From Hydrogenispora sp. (lineage in GTDB: Bacteria; Bacillota; UBA4882; UBA10575): 64,000 bases of DNA. A program made the position numbers and the translations under genes. Of this stretch, positions 53,077 to 61,594 are shown piece by piece. The notes beneath the pieces were generated by a model. That model searched no databases and was not told the origin of the DNA. It worked only from the letters and a program-made list of their open reading frames with translations. Position 1 is the first letter of the stretch, and each line of letters opens with the position of its first letter. The DNA is taken from positions 62,001 to 126,000 of the forward strand of contig DUQQ01000082.1 in NCBI GenBank assembly GCA_012837705.1, given 5' to 3'.

Positions 53077-53788
53077 CCTGTGTCAACTCCAGAAAGATAT
53101 CCTCCAGACTCTGTGCAAAGTCGTTTTTAATCCGCTCCACCCGGTCACAGATGACTAATTCTCCTTGGTTAATGACAGCAACCCGGTCACAGATCTGATC
53201 GACAACCGCTAAAAGGTGGGAAGAAAAAAAGACCGTTCCGCCCGCAGCACAATGGTGAACCATGATCTCCTTTAAATGCTTCGCCGCTAAAGGGTCAAGC
53301 CCCACCAAAGGTTCATCAAGAATAAAAAGGGGGGCCTGCGGCAATAAAGCTCCACAGATCAGTAGTTTCTGCTTCATCCCATGGGAGTAGGAATGGATCA
53401 TTTCGCCGAGGGCGTCATCGATCGCAAACATCCGGGTATACTTCTCAATCCGCGTCCGCCGTTTGGCGGTGGGAACCTCATGCATATCAGCGATGAAATT
53501 CAGATAATCGATCCCCCGGATCGCCGTGAAGATCTCCGGATGATCGGGTACATAGGTGAAATTTCTTTTCGCTTCCACCGGCGAAGCGGCTAAATCAACC
53601 CCGTTGATCATAATCCGCCCCTCAGTCGGAGGCAGCAGTCCGGTAAGCATCTTGATCGTCGTGGTCTTACCAGCACCATTTGGTCCGATAAAGCCGAAAA
53701 TCTCTCCGGCGTTAACGGCCAAATTCAGCCGGTTCACCGCCATCCTTTTTCCATCATAAGTTTTTGATACACCCTCTAAAACCAGCAT
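53069..53788 (-). CDS. ABC transporter ATP-binding protein, exporter type
   Basis: The ATPase of an ABC-2 exporter. Walker A GPNGAGKTT, Q-loop YVPDHPEIFTAI, signature YSHGMKQKLLICGAL (divergent ABC signature common in CcmA/EcsA-type ATPases), Walker B LFILDEPLVGLDP and H-loop FFSSHLLAVV are visible. ATG 53788 follows GGAAGGG and gives 239 residues; the longer frame to 53830 overlaps the neighbour. The permease follows. EcsA-like is the closest comparison I can offer. Confidence 0.9.
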   Translation of the reverse strand: MLVLEGVSKTYDGKRMAVNRLNLAVNAGEIFGFIGPNGAGKTTTIKMLTGLLPPTEGRIMINGVDLAASPVEAKRNFTYVPDHPEIFTAIRGIDYLNFIADMHEVPTAKRRTRIEKYTRMFAIDDALGEMIHSYSHGMKQKLLICGALLPQAPLFILDEPLVGLDPLAAKHLKEIMVHHCAAGGTVFFSSHLLAVVDQICDRVAVINQGELVICDRVERIKNDFAQSLEDIFLELTQDA

Positions 53789-53845
53789 TTTACCCTTCCT
53801 TATTGCTTTACTCTCCTTTAGGCCTGACACACCGGAGTTTTTAAC

Positions 53846-53872
53846 GAATAAAACCTGCCTAAAGCAGGTTTA
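53846..53872 (-). terminator. Intrinsic terminator of the small zinc-ribbon gene
   Basis: Minus strand AAACCTGC, a 5-nt loop, GCAGGTTT, then TTATT. It overlaps the stop codon of the 47-residue gene. Confidence 0.75.
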
Positions 53873-54013
53873 ACGGTGGAGAGGGACCTTCGCTTCCTTT
53901 TCCGAACGCTCACGATGGCATTCAACGCAAACCGCACCTTCATCGTAGAGATAACAATTGGGTGGATTGAACTGTACTTTCTTTCCACAAAAAACACAGA
54001 CCCAAATGTCCAT
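53870..54013 (-). CDS. 47-residue zinc-ribbon protein
   Basis: A very short gene. GGGGGAG lies 7 nt before ATG 54013 and a terminator follows, so it looks like a complete transcription unit. The protein reads MDIWVCVFCGKKVQ, then NPPNCYLYDEGAVCVECHRE and a basic tail, with C6/C9 and C29/C32 forming one four-cysteine zinc ribbon and C20 and H33 nearby. No membrane or signal segment. It is too short for most gene callers and I do not recognise the family. A different, longer frame on the same strand lacks the cysteine pattern. Confidence 0.75.
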   Translation of the reverse strand: MDIWVCVFCGKKVQFNPPNCYLYDEGAVCVECHRERSEKEAKVPLHR

Positions 54014-54076
54014 TGTTTAACTCCCCCAATTCCTTTCAAACTCTACTTGGCAGTTAGGAAAAGGCAATGATTATTT

Positions 54077-55396
54077 TTATATTCGCGACGGAGGAAAAGA
54101 ATCCTTTTTTCGCCATGGCAAATTTATCTTGGGTAGGACTGCTTTCTTTTCCATAAAGGCATAAAGAAAAAGGGCCGCCACACAAAGGAGAAGAATGCCG
54201 AAGGAAAAGATATATATGCTAACCGGCGTGGCCTCATAGAACCGCCCGGAATAGAAACCGGCCAGAGCGCTCAAGACCGAGGTCAAGGTATTATTCAAAC
54301 CATAAAGACCAGCCCGTTCTTTCCCCTCAGTGATGTCGGCAAACAAGGTATCAACCAACGGCCGAAACAGTCCAAATCCTAGGCTGTAAAAGATAATGGC
54401 GACGATTACCGGCCAAAACTTCCCGGGTGGACTCCAGATCAAAAAGGCTTGTGAAAACAGTTGAAAAACCAGCCCCAGCAGGAGAGGGAAAAGCCACTGC
54501 TGCAGGCGGGGGAGTAAAAAGATAAGGACAAGAAGCATAATAACGGCGTTTACCACGCCTAAAAGTGAGACCAACGCCTCGTTCAGGTTTAGCTTTTCCG
54601 TAAGGTAAGGAACAAAATACATACTGTTGATCGTCCCAATGGGTATATAGACGTTGAACAGAATGACCAACATCATTCCAACCAAAACCGCCGGTCTATG
54701 CTTTAAGTAGCTAAAGGTATTCCCAAACAAATTCAACCGAAAACCGATCAGCTGTTTTTTCTCCTGGGCCTCACGTAAGATCTCCCGTCCGATCCGAGTC
54801 TCTACATAAAAATAGTTTCTCCCAATAAACATAATCGTCATACTGATGGCTGCCAAAAGTAAGAGAATCCGTTCCGCCGGGATAATCCCCAGCCGGTCCA
54901 CGAGCACACCGGCCAATGGGACAAAGGCACCGGAAAGAATCCCAATAATGTTAGTTATGGTAAAAGCCGCTTTCCGTTCTTCATCGTTCGCGTCTTCGAC
55001 CATCATCAGCGTGGAAGAAACATTGACAATCCGGGCCACGTTATTACAGACCGAAGCCAGTGCAAATAGCCAAAAATTGGTAGCAAAAAAGTAAATCAAG
55101 AGGGACAGGGGCCAGGCAATAAGATCAAAGATAAAGGTGGTTTTCTTTCTCCCCAAATAATCTGTGATCGCACCGCTCAATAGGGAAAAGAACGCTCCGG
55201 AAACAAAACCAATGGCAATCAGATAACCAATCTGTTGGTCGGTGATCCCCTGGGCTTTCATGTAAAGGCCTAAATAAAAGTTGAATAGGACGTAAGGAAT
55301 ATTCCATAAAGGGAGAAAAATAACCGATACACGCGTATTTCCCTTTAAAAGTAGAAAAGAATCAATCAACATCCGATAATAAGGTCTTTTCCCCAT
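54077..55396 (-). CDS. Major facilitator superfamily transporter
   Basis: A 439-residue carrier with about twelve membrane helices in two halves. The intracellular loop between helices 2 and 3 has GAITDYLGRKKTTF, the MFS motif A form; a charged loop of about 45 residues separates the halves. Substrate cannot be deduced; drug/proton antiport or sugar uptake are both possible. ATG 55396 has AAGGATGG upstream. It faces away from the TPR-SpoIID gene and shares a 197-nt gap with it. Confidence 0.85.
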   Translation of the reverse strand: MGKRPYYRMLIDSFLLLKGNTRVSVIFLPLWNIPYVLFNFYLGLYMKAQGITDQQIGYLIAIGFVSGAFFSLLSGAITDYLGRKKTTFIFDLIAWPLSLLIYFFATNFWLFALASVCNNVARIVNVSSTLMMVEDANDEERKAAFTITNIIGILSGAFVPLAGVLVDRLGIIPAERILLLLAAISMTIMFIGRNYFYVETRIGREILREAQEKKQLIGFRLNLFGNTFSYLKHRPAVLVGMMLVILFNVYIPIGTINSMYFVPYLTEKLNLNEALVSLLGVVNAVIMLLVLIFLLPRLQQWLFPLLLGLVFQLFSQAFLIWSPPGKFWPVIVAIIFYSLGFGLFRPLVDTLFADITEGKERAGLYGLNNTLTSVLSALAGFYSGRFYEATPVSIYIFSFGILLLCVAALFLYAFMEKKAVLPKINLPWRKKDSFPPSRI

Positions 55397-55510
55397 CTTC
55401 TTCTACCATCCTTAACTCATTGATTACGATCAAGCAATTGATTGCGTTTCATAACCGTTGCCAGTGGTCGGTTAGCTGTTTTTTACCAACGATAACCTGG
55501 CCACCTCGCA

Positions 55511-55539
55511 TTGACTTTCAAGGTGTTTACAAATAAAAT
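55511..55539 (+). promoter_or_regulatory. Sigma-A-type promoter of the TPR-SpoIID gene
   Basis: Plus strand -35 TTGACT (55511-55516), 17 nt, -10 TAAAAT (55534-55539). Farther left in the gap, ATTGATT occurs twice around TTGATTACGATCAA (55420-55450), a possible operator shared with the divergent MFS gene. Confidence 0.7.
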
Positions 55540-55593
55540 TAAACATATAGTCCATACATTATTAGCTGATTTTGGTAAAGAAAGGAACGTAAA

Positions 55594-57648
55594 ATGCAAT
55601 ATTTAACTTCTACCCGTTTTTATGGTGTCCTGCTGTTGCTTGTAATATTTACAATCATTACATTAATTACCACCGCCTCCGAAAACCCAGCTTCCACAGT
55701 GGAAGAGCGGTATCAGCAAGCACTTGACCTCTACTATCAGGGTGAATTTTACCAAAGTCTTGACCTAATGGCAACGATCATCCGGGACAATCCGGTAAAC
55801 GATCGGATCCGTTTTGATTTAACCTATCTCCTCCGCGAGTCCGGTCGGTTTCCTGAAGCCATAAACCACCTTACCCACCTGGTGAACACCAACCCTAACC
55901 AAGAAGCATACCGGAACGCGTTGCTCGCCACCTCTTATCTGGCCGGTAACTATTACCAGGTATTAGCGATCAAAAGTCCGAAAGATTCGGTCGAAGCCTC
56001 CTTCTGGAAAGGGTTGGCCGCTTACGACCTTGGCGTTTATGTCCTGGCCAAAGACCACTTGGCACGTGTGGTAGAGCTTTCTTCCTTTCATCCCTTGGCT
56101 TATTACTACTTAGGCCTGATCAACCTGGCCGAGAAAGATTTTGCCCAAGCCAAAACCAACCTAACACGCGCCTTAACCCAAGATCCGAATCTTTTTGTCG
56201 CCCGCTATGACTTGGCCCGCGCCTATTTGGGATTAGGTGACTATAAAGCAGCTTATAACCGCTTAAAGCAAGCGGAACGAGCTTCGCCGAATAATCCCCA
56301 AATCCAAATGGACTTACAGAACCTGTTGGCCGCCCATCCTCAGCTGCTGGTCGAAGAGGAAAAGGCAGCGGCAACCCACCGCGAAACTGCGGCAGCCCCC
56401 CGTGCCGTACCCTTAGAGGGTGATCCAACCGGCATAACAACCGTCCGTATCGGCCTGGCCGAACAGGTGGAGACCCTCTGGGCGAAAACTGGCGGTGCTT
56501 TTAAGCTGACCACCGCTTCCGGCAAGGTAGCGCTCTCCGGTAATCCCCAGACCATTTTAAAGTTTACCTTTAACTCGAAGGGCCGGATTCGAGTATATGA
56601 TGAAACGAAAAAGCTCCTCCTCGACACCTCGGAAGCGGTTCTCCTTTCCTATTCCGACCCGCAGGCCACTACCCTCCTTTTCGAGATGGAGTACGGGCGT
56701 GGCTACTTCTGGGCCGGCCAGGCAACCCGGGCCTACCGCGGCGCGATTCAACTCCTTCCCTTTCCCGCAGGGATGACCATCGTCAACCATGTCACCATGG
56801 AGGAGTATCTATACGCCGTCGTTCCTTCCGAGATGCCTTCTTCCTGGCCCGCAGCAGCCCTACAGGCCCAAGCGATCGCGGCCCGGACTTATGCCTTCGC
56901 CAACCTAGGGAGTTACAACCGACGCGGTTTTGACCTGATGGGTTCTGTTGCTTCCCAAGCTTACAACGGGGTTACGAGTGAAAACAGCGCCGTTCGGCGA
57001 GCGGTAGACGCCACTCGCGGGCAGATCTTGACTTATAACGACAAACCGATCTCGGCTTTTTACTCCGCCAACTCCGGTGGATATTCCGCCGTACCGCCGG
57101 CCACCTGGAACTTTAACCCGCCTTATTTACAGGCCGTACCGGATAAACTGGTGGACGCCCATGACGGACTTCCCGCGCCGGCTGCTTTGGCCGACTGGGT
57201 CGCGAAACGGATCCCTTCCTATTCGTCCAACCCAAAATACAGCGCGCGCAGCGCCTACCGGTGGCAGGTGGTTGTGCCCCGCATTGAAATCGAACGTCGC
57301 CTGCAAAGCAGGGCCAACCTTGGCCAGATCACCGCGATCGTCACCGTCGGCCGGGCGTCATGCGGGCGGGTCGACCATGTGTTAGTGCAAGGAACGGAAG
57401 GCCAATTACGGATCAGTGGCGATTCGATCCGCTCCAGTTTAGGCGGCTTGCGGAGCAACCTTTTTGTGGTCGCGCCGAAAATGGGGTCAGACGGCCTTCC
57501 CGAGTACTTTATCTTTACCGGTGCCGGTTTCGGCCACGGGGTCGGCATGGACCAAAGCGGTGCTGCCGGCATGGCCGCCGATGGATACTCATCCCAAGCC
57601 ATCCTTGAACATTATTATCCCGGCACAACCATCACCACGCTCTACTAA
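55594..57648 (+). CDS. TPR protein with SpoIID/LytB peptidoglycan-lytic domain
   Basis: A 684-residue, membrane-anchored or secreted protein. One N-terminal hydrophobic segment (residues 7-26) is followed by about six tetratricopeptide-like repeats (40-255; for example PLAYYYLGLINLAEKDFAQA) and then a SpoIID/LytB domain (about 280-680). The core EEYLYAVVPSEMPSSWP near 400-416, with the glutamate proposed as the lytic transglycosylase residue, and AIAARTYAFANL are intact, as is GFGHGVGMDQSGA near the end. SpoIID usually lacks TPRs and pairs with SpoIIM in engulfment; the fusion suggests a scaffolded or vegetative wall-cleaving role. AAAGGA precedes the ATG. Confidence 0.88.
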   Translation: MQYLTSTRFYGVLLLLVIFTIITLITTASENPASTVEERYQQALDLYYQGEFYQSLDLMATIIRDNPVNDRIRFDLTYLLRESGRFPEAINHLTHLVNTNPNQEAYRNALLATSYLAGNYYQVLAIKSPKDSVEASFWKGLAAYDLGVYVLAKDHLARVVELSSFHPLAYYYLGLINLAEKDFAQAKTNLTRALTQDPNLFVARYDLARAYLGLGDYKAAYNRLKQAERASPNNPQIQMDLQNLLAAHPQLLVEEEKAAATHRETAAAPRAVPLEGDPTGITTVRIGLAEQVETLWAKTGGAFKLTTASGKVALSGNPQTILKFTFNSKGRIRVYDETKKLLLDTSEAVLLSYSDPQATTLLFEMEYGRGYFWAGQATRAYRGAIQLLPFPAGMTIVNHVTMEEYLYAVVPSEMPSSWPAAALQAQAIAARTYAFANLGSYNRRGFDLMGSVASQAYNGVTSENSAVRRAVDATRGQILTYNDKPISAFYSANSGGYSAVPPATWNFNPPYLQAVPDKLVDAHDGLPAPAALADWVAKRIPSYSSNPKYSARSAYRWQVVVPRIEIERRLQSRANLGQITAIVTVGRASCGRVDHVLVQGTEGQLRISGDSIRSSLGGLRSNLFVVAPKMGSDGLPEYFIFTGAGFGHGVGMDQSGAAGMAADGYSSQAILEHYYPGTTITTLY

Positions 57649-57681
57649 ACCTTATGTCGGCCGTAACTAACGGAGATAAGA

Positions 57682-57766
57682 AAAAGACCCTTCTTTTGTT
57701 CGCACCCCAAATGTTAGATTTTGCAACTAACGTTTTGGGGTGCACTTCATTTCATGAGGGTCTTTT
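57682..57766. terminator. 85-nt nested hairpin after the TPR-SpoIID gene
   Basis: Outer arms AAAAGACCCT (57682-57691) and AGGGTCTTTT (57757-57766), inner arms GCACCCCAAATGTTAG (57702-57717) and CTAACGTTTTGGGGTGC (57726-57742). Both strands carry a short T-run outside the outer arm, so it can terminate the gene from either side. It is larger than ordinary terminators. Confidence 0.7.
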
Positions 57767-57851
57767 AGTTTTATAGTATCGTTCCGGGCAAACGCCTGAA
57801 ATGGCCAAGATTCGTCTGAAAACACTTGAAACCTGTTCCTGAAGACATTCC

Positions 57852-60449
57852 CTACTGGGCCGGTAAACCGAGGTGAACTCCGAACGATACCGTCCGTTCT
57901 CCGTGGGGGTAAAAACGGCATTCCGATCCGATTGATAGACAAAAACGGTTGGTTTGACCCAAATAAAACCTTAAGCCGGTATCAAAACCGAAGTATAGGC
58001 CAAGGTCCAGGTAAGTACTGGCCGGATCGGCATGCTTATAGACACCGTATAACCCCCCTCCCAGGGCAACATACCAACCAAGCAACTCGTTAGGAGGAAA
58101 GATATCTCCTTCCCAAGCCAACTCCCCGCCGGCTTCCGCCCGCCAGATCTCCGGCGACCCTCCCAACTGCAGTTTTAAACCGCTAAAGGAAGCAAAGGGG
58201 TGTCCCGTTTCCGAACCTATTTTCAGCATGCAATAGGGCTCTTCGACCGCGGAATCTAAAGTAATAGCTAGTCCATACATCGCCCGATGCTGTTTTGAGA
58301 GGCGTTTATACAGCATGTTACATTGTCGATACCAGTAGTTGCGTTCGGAAACATTTACCTCTGCCCCGCGCTGGAGCGCTTTATCCAGATAGGCCAAGGC
58401 GGTCTTCCGGTCTCCCTTCTGGTCGTAAACCCGACCGAAAGCGTAATATATCCATCCATCCCCCGTTGGGTCTTCCTTTAATGCCTGCGCTTGTTGTAAA
58501 AGAGCTAAAGCTTCATCGTTCCGTTGGGTACTGAGCACCGTTAAACAGTACCCTTTCACCGCATAGCCAATGGCGTATTCCGGGAGCAGTTCAATACTGG
58601 CTTCTGCTAACACCAGATAATAGCTGGTATTACCGCCCCGCGAACGAAACTGGTTAAAAAGCTGTTCGTAGCTTTCGGCCAAGCGGTGACGGCCATCGGC
58701 AGCCCACTCCGGCGTCAATCCCGCCTCTTCCGCTTTACGCAGCGCTTTCCCCAGCGCGTCAACGGCCGGACCATACCGCCCATTTCGCTGGTACGCCCAG
58801 CCTAAAAGGTATTCCGTCCAACCCGACTCGGCCGGTTCTTTCTCCAGAGCAAAGGCTTGTTCCAAGACTTCAAGGGCCCGTCGAGGCGTCTTTCCCGTCA
58901 TCAGATAGGAGTACCCCAAGGCCTCATAAGCATAAGCGTACTCCGGCACGAACGCAATAGCCCCTTCCAGAAAGTCTATGGCTTCCTCATACTCCCCATT
59001 CAATAGAAAGCTTTCGATCTTAATTTCATAACACTGCTGTAAAAGACGGAGGCAATCAGCTTCCCACTCCGGGGGGGAGAACATTAATGACTGGCGGGAA
59101 CTGGTCACCGCTTGTTCTAAGGCTTCCTGTGCTTTATCTTTAGCGCCCGTTTCCCAATAGGCCCAACCTAGTAGGTAATAGGTCCAGCCATCCCCATACG
59201 GCCGGTCGGCCATCGACAACGCGGCCGAAAGGGAATGTACAGCTTCTTCAGCCCGCACCGGTACGCTTTTCAAAAGGGAATAACCCCGTGCCGTATAGGC
59301 AAACGGAGGATTAAAACTGTTAATTGCTTGCTGACTAAGGTCTAACGCCCGGTTGTAATCCTGCGCTGCCCAGCACTCTTCGATCTCCTCCCGATACAGC
59401 TCCAGGCACATCCGAACCGCCCGGTCAAACCAATCCTCCGGTGACCACGGGGTACCCGCGGCTTGGTAGCGTAGAGCAGCCTTCTCCAAAGCCAAGCGGG
59501 CTTCGCGCCGCCGTCCGCGATTGGCATATATCCGGCCCAACAAATAATGGGCAAAACCGTCACCCCATGGTTCCTCGGCGATCGCCACCGCCCTTTCTAA
59601 AGCAATAAGGGCTTGTTCTTCGTTGGTCGGCTGGATCCGCAGATACGTATAGCCTAATGCAGCATGAGCGAAGGCAAAAGTAGGAAATTTCGCCAGCGCT
59701 TCCTGGCATAAAGAATGGGCATTCCGGTAATTCCCACTCATAAGGGCCTGCTCGATCCGGTCGCGATAGGTTTGTTCCTCGCGCCGCCCAACAGTCCCCT
59801 CGAGGCTGTCTCCACCAACGGGAGGAGAGAAATCCCCCGGACTTTCCCCGGGGAAACCCGGAAGGACCGCTCCGGGTTCGGAAAGGAACCCGCCACCAAC
59901 TGGCACCAGGGTCTCAAGCAGTTGCATAACTCCCTCATCCTTCGGCAGCTCCACCGAAGCAGCGGCAACAATCATCCCGGTTGAGGTTGTGATCACACGG
60001 GCGTTCACCCGTACAGTTGTCGAGAGCTGGGAAAGGGTTCCAGAGACCACCGCCGAAACCCCAAGGATCTTCCCTAATTCCTGCGCCGAAGACGAATCGA
60101 CAAAACCAGCAGCGCTTAATTTTAGCTCATCAAGGACCTTATTCAGTAACTGCCGTTCGATGACCTCAAAACGCCGCGTTAAAAACAACCGCGTGGTCAA
60201 TTCTTCGGCGACAAACCGCCCCAAACCGGTCACATTCCCCCCCAGATCGGGGAAGTCAAGCACGGCAATGCGAATTTTCTCCGGTGCCCCAGCAGAACTG
60301 GTGTTCTCTTCCATGAGTTCAACGATCCGGGCTGCCAGCACATCCAAACTGTGGTCCAACTCGGTTTGGGCTTGACACGGAAGGTTATAAAACAGTGAAA
60401 AAATGATCATCACCGTAATAATGAGGAAACATCGGCTTACTCTCTTCAT
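57852..60449 (-). CDS. Exported CsgG/FlgO-like protein with four 122-residue super-repeats and a barrel-like end
   Basis: An 865-residue secreted protein. Residues 1-28 form a signal peptide (cleavage near CQA-QT). Residues about 58-175 are a CsgG/FlgO-type domain: IRIAVLDFPDLGGN, the RFEVIERQLLNKVLDEL helix, and LGKILGVSAVVSGTLSQL. Then four copies of a roughly 122-residue TPR-rich repeat (about 230-345, 350-468, 473-592, 597-715); the marker GDGWxYYLLG recurs with glycines at 298, 421, 543 and 665. Residues 725-865 alternate aromatic, glycine and charged residues like an outer-membrane beta-barrel. It is the last gene of the four-gene operon. The FlgO label is by domain likeness, not proof. 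Confidence 0.82.
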   Translation of the reverse strand: MKRVSRCFLIITVMIIFSLFYNLPCQAQTELDHSLDVLAARIVELMEENTSSAGAPEKIRIAVLDFPDLGGNVTGLGRFVAEELTTRLFLTRRFEVIERQLLNKVLDELKLSAAGFVDSSSAQELGKILGVSAVVSGTLSQLSTTVRVNARVITTSTGMIVAAASVELPKDEGVMQLLETLVPVGGGFLSEPGAVLPGFPGESPGDFSPPVGGDSLEGTVGRREEQTYRDRIEQALMSGNYRNAHSLCQEALAKFPTFAFAHAALGYTYLRIQPTNEEQALIALERAVAIAEEPWGDGFAHYLLGRIYANRGRRREARLALEKAALRYQAAGTPWSPEDWFDRAVRMCLELYREEIEECWAAQDYNRALDLSQQAINSFNPPFAYTARGYSLLKSVPVRAEEAVHSLSAALSMADRPYGDGWTYYLLGWAYWETGAKDKAQEALEQAVTSSRQSLMFSPPEWEADCLRLLQQCYEIKIESFLLNGEYEEAIDFLEGAIAFVPEYAYAYEALGYSYLMTGKTPRRALEVLEQAFALEKEPAESGWTEYLLGWAYQRNGRYGPAVDALGKALRKAEEAGLTPEWAADGRHRLAESYEQLFNQFRSRGGNTSYYLVLAEASIELLPEYAIGYAVKGYCLTVLSTQRNDEALALLQQAQALKEDPTGDGWIYYAFGRVYDQKGDRKTALAYLDKALQRGAEVNVSERNYWYRQCNMLYKRLSKQHRAMYGLAITLDSAVEEPYCMLKIGSETGHPFASFSGLKLQLGGSPEIWRAEAGGELAWEGDIFPPNELLGWYVALGGGLYGVYKHADPASTYLDLGLYFGFDTGLRFYLGQTNRFCLSIGSECRFYPHGERTVSFGVHLGLPAQ

Positions 60450-60484
60450 CTAAAGCATCCTTTACTTTTGATCAAATTCATCTG

Positions 60485-61591
60485 TTAGTTAAGTCGTTTC
60501 ACAAGTTCGGCAGCGAGTTTTGGCATCTCGTCCCGCCAATTGGCAGCCGTGGTGCCCCGCGCGAAAGTGTAAGTGAAAGGTTTAACTTCTTTGCTTACGC
60601 GGCCCGAGTCAATCTGGAGTCTTTTTGCGGACACTTGAATACGGACCCGGTTGCGGACCTCAAAGGAATGGATTGCGCCGATGATCACTTCGTCCACACC
60701 AAGGATCCGGCCGAGATCCAAGGCTAAATTCTCATCCAAGTCTCCGCCTAAAGCGGCGGCCTGTTCGGTAAGGATCGCTTGTGTCCTGGTGTAATCCAGC
60801 ATCACATATTTACCGTCGGCGGCCGCTTGCATTTGGCGTTGCAACTCGCGGACTAATGAGTCCTCAACCCCGGCGGTTGTTGTATGATTAAGAAAGAACA
60901 AGACGGTTCTGAGCGGCAAACCCTGATTTACTTGGGCTTTTGCGCGGGCATAATGGTCAGCAATCTCGGACAGCTCTGGCGCTAATAAATAAGCCCGTTC
61001 GTACTCCTGGAAAGCTTCCGGCCAGCGGTTAACCGTTTCATAGCTCAAACCCCGCCGGTAGTGCATCCAGGCTAATTCCTGGGATAACTGGTTCAGTTTT
61101 TGGCGTGCTTCGGTCGAGGCCGGGATGTATTGCAGTGCTTGACGGTAATAGGCTTCGGCCGCTTCCAGTTTTTTTTCCGCCCAGGCCTCATCGCCCAAGC
61201 GTATAAACATGGTGCCCGCCTTACCCTTTGCGTCCGCAAGTTTCGCCGCCACATCCTTATATTTCGGGTTAAGCTCCCATACTTTGGTATAGGCCTCAAC
61301 CGCTCCCACCCAATCGCCAGCCGACGCCAGACTCTCCGCTTGCCGGTAGAGTTTTTCGGCTTTCCCGTTGATCACCGCGGAGCGAATCAGGCAAACTGCC
61401 CCGACCACAACCGCTGCGCCCACACCAACCTTGATCGCCATTTTCCCGGAGTCCGACTGTGTACCCTTCGCAGTTACCGGTAAGGTGTTGAACACTAACA
61501 AAAAGACCAGCGCTAGACCGGTTATTTTCATCACTCGTCTCATCTTCGCCGTTGGTTCACTTTTCTGAACCAACTCCCCCCTTCCCACCAT
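60485..61591 (-). CDS. Exported TPR protein with CsgG/FlgO-like C-terminal domain
   Basis: A protein of up to 368 residues. The hydrophobic stretch ITGLALVFLLVFNTLPVTA is a signal peptide or anchor; a second hydrophobic helix follows (VGVGAAVVVGAVCLIRSAVI). TPR-like helices run from about 75 to 215. The C-terminal part (about 230-365) is CsgG/FlgO-like: VMLDYTRTQAILTEQAA, LGRILGVDEVIIGAIHSFEV and RVRIQVSAKRLQIDSGRV. ATG 61591 has little ribosome-binding site; starts around residues 17-21 are possible. It lies 3 nt after the LPP20-like gene and 35 nt before the long TPR gene. No lipobox is seen. Confidence 0.8.
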   Translation of the reverse strand: MVGRGELVQKSEPTAKMRRVMKITGLALVFLLVFNTLPVTAKGTQSDSGKMAIKVGVGAAVVVGAVCLIRSAVINGKAEKLYRQAESLASAGDWVGAVEAYTKVWELNPKYKDVAAKLADAKGKAGTMFIRLGDEAWAEKKLEAAEAYYRQALQYIPASTEARQKLNQLSQELAWMHYRRGLSYETVNRWPEAFQEYERAYLLAPELSEIADHYARAKAQVNQGLPLRTVLFFLNHTTTAGVEDSLVRELQRQMQAAADGKYVMLDYTRTQAILTEQAAALGGDLDENLALDLGRILGVDEVIIGAIHSFEVRNRVRIQVSAKRLQIDSGRVSKEVKPFTYTFARGTTAANWRDEMPKLAAELVKRLN

Positions 61592-61594
61592 ACG

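Noticed and set aside
53818-54039. 73-codon frame over the small zinc-ribbon gene
   Set aside because: The overlapping 47-codon frame has the ribosome-binding site and four paired cysteines; the longer one lacks both.
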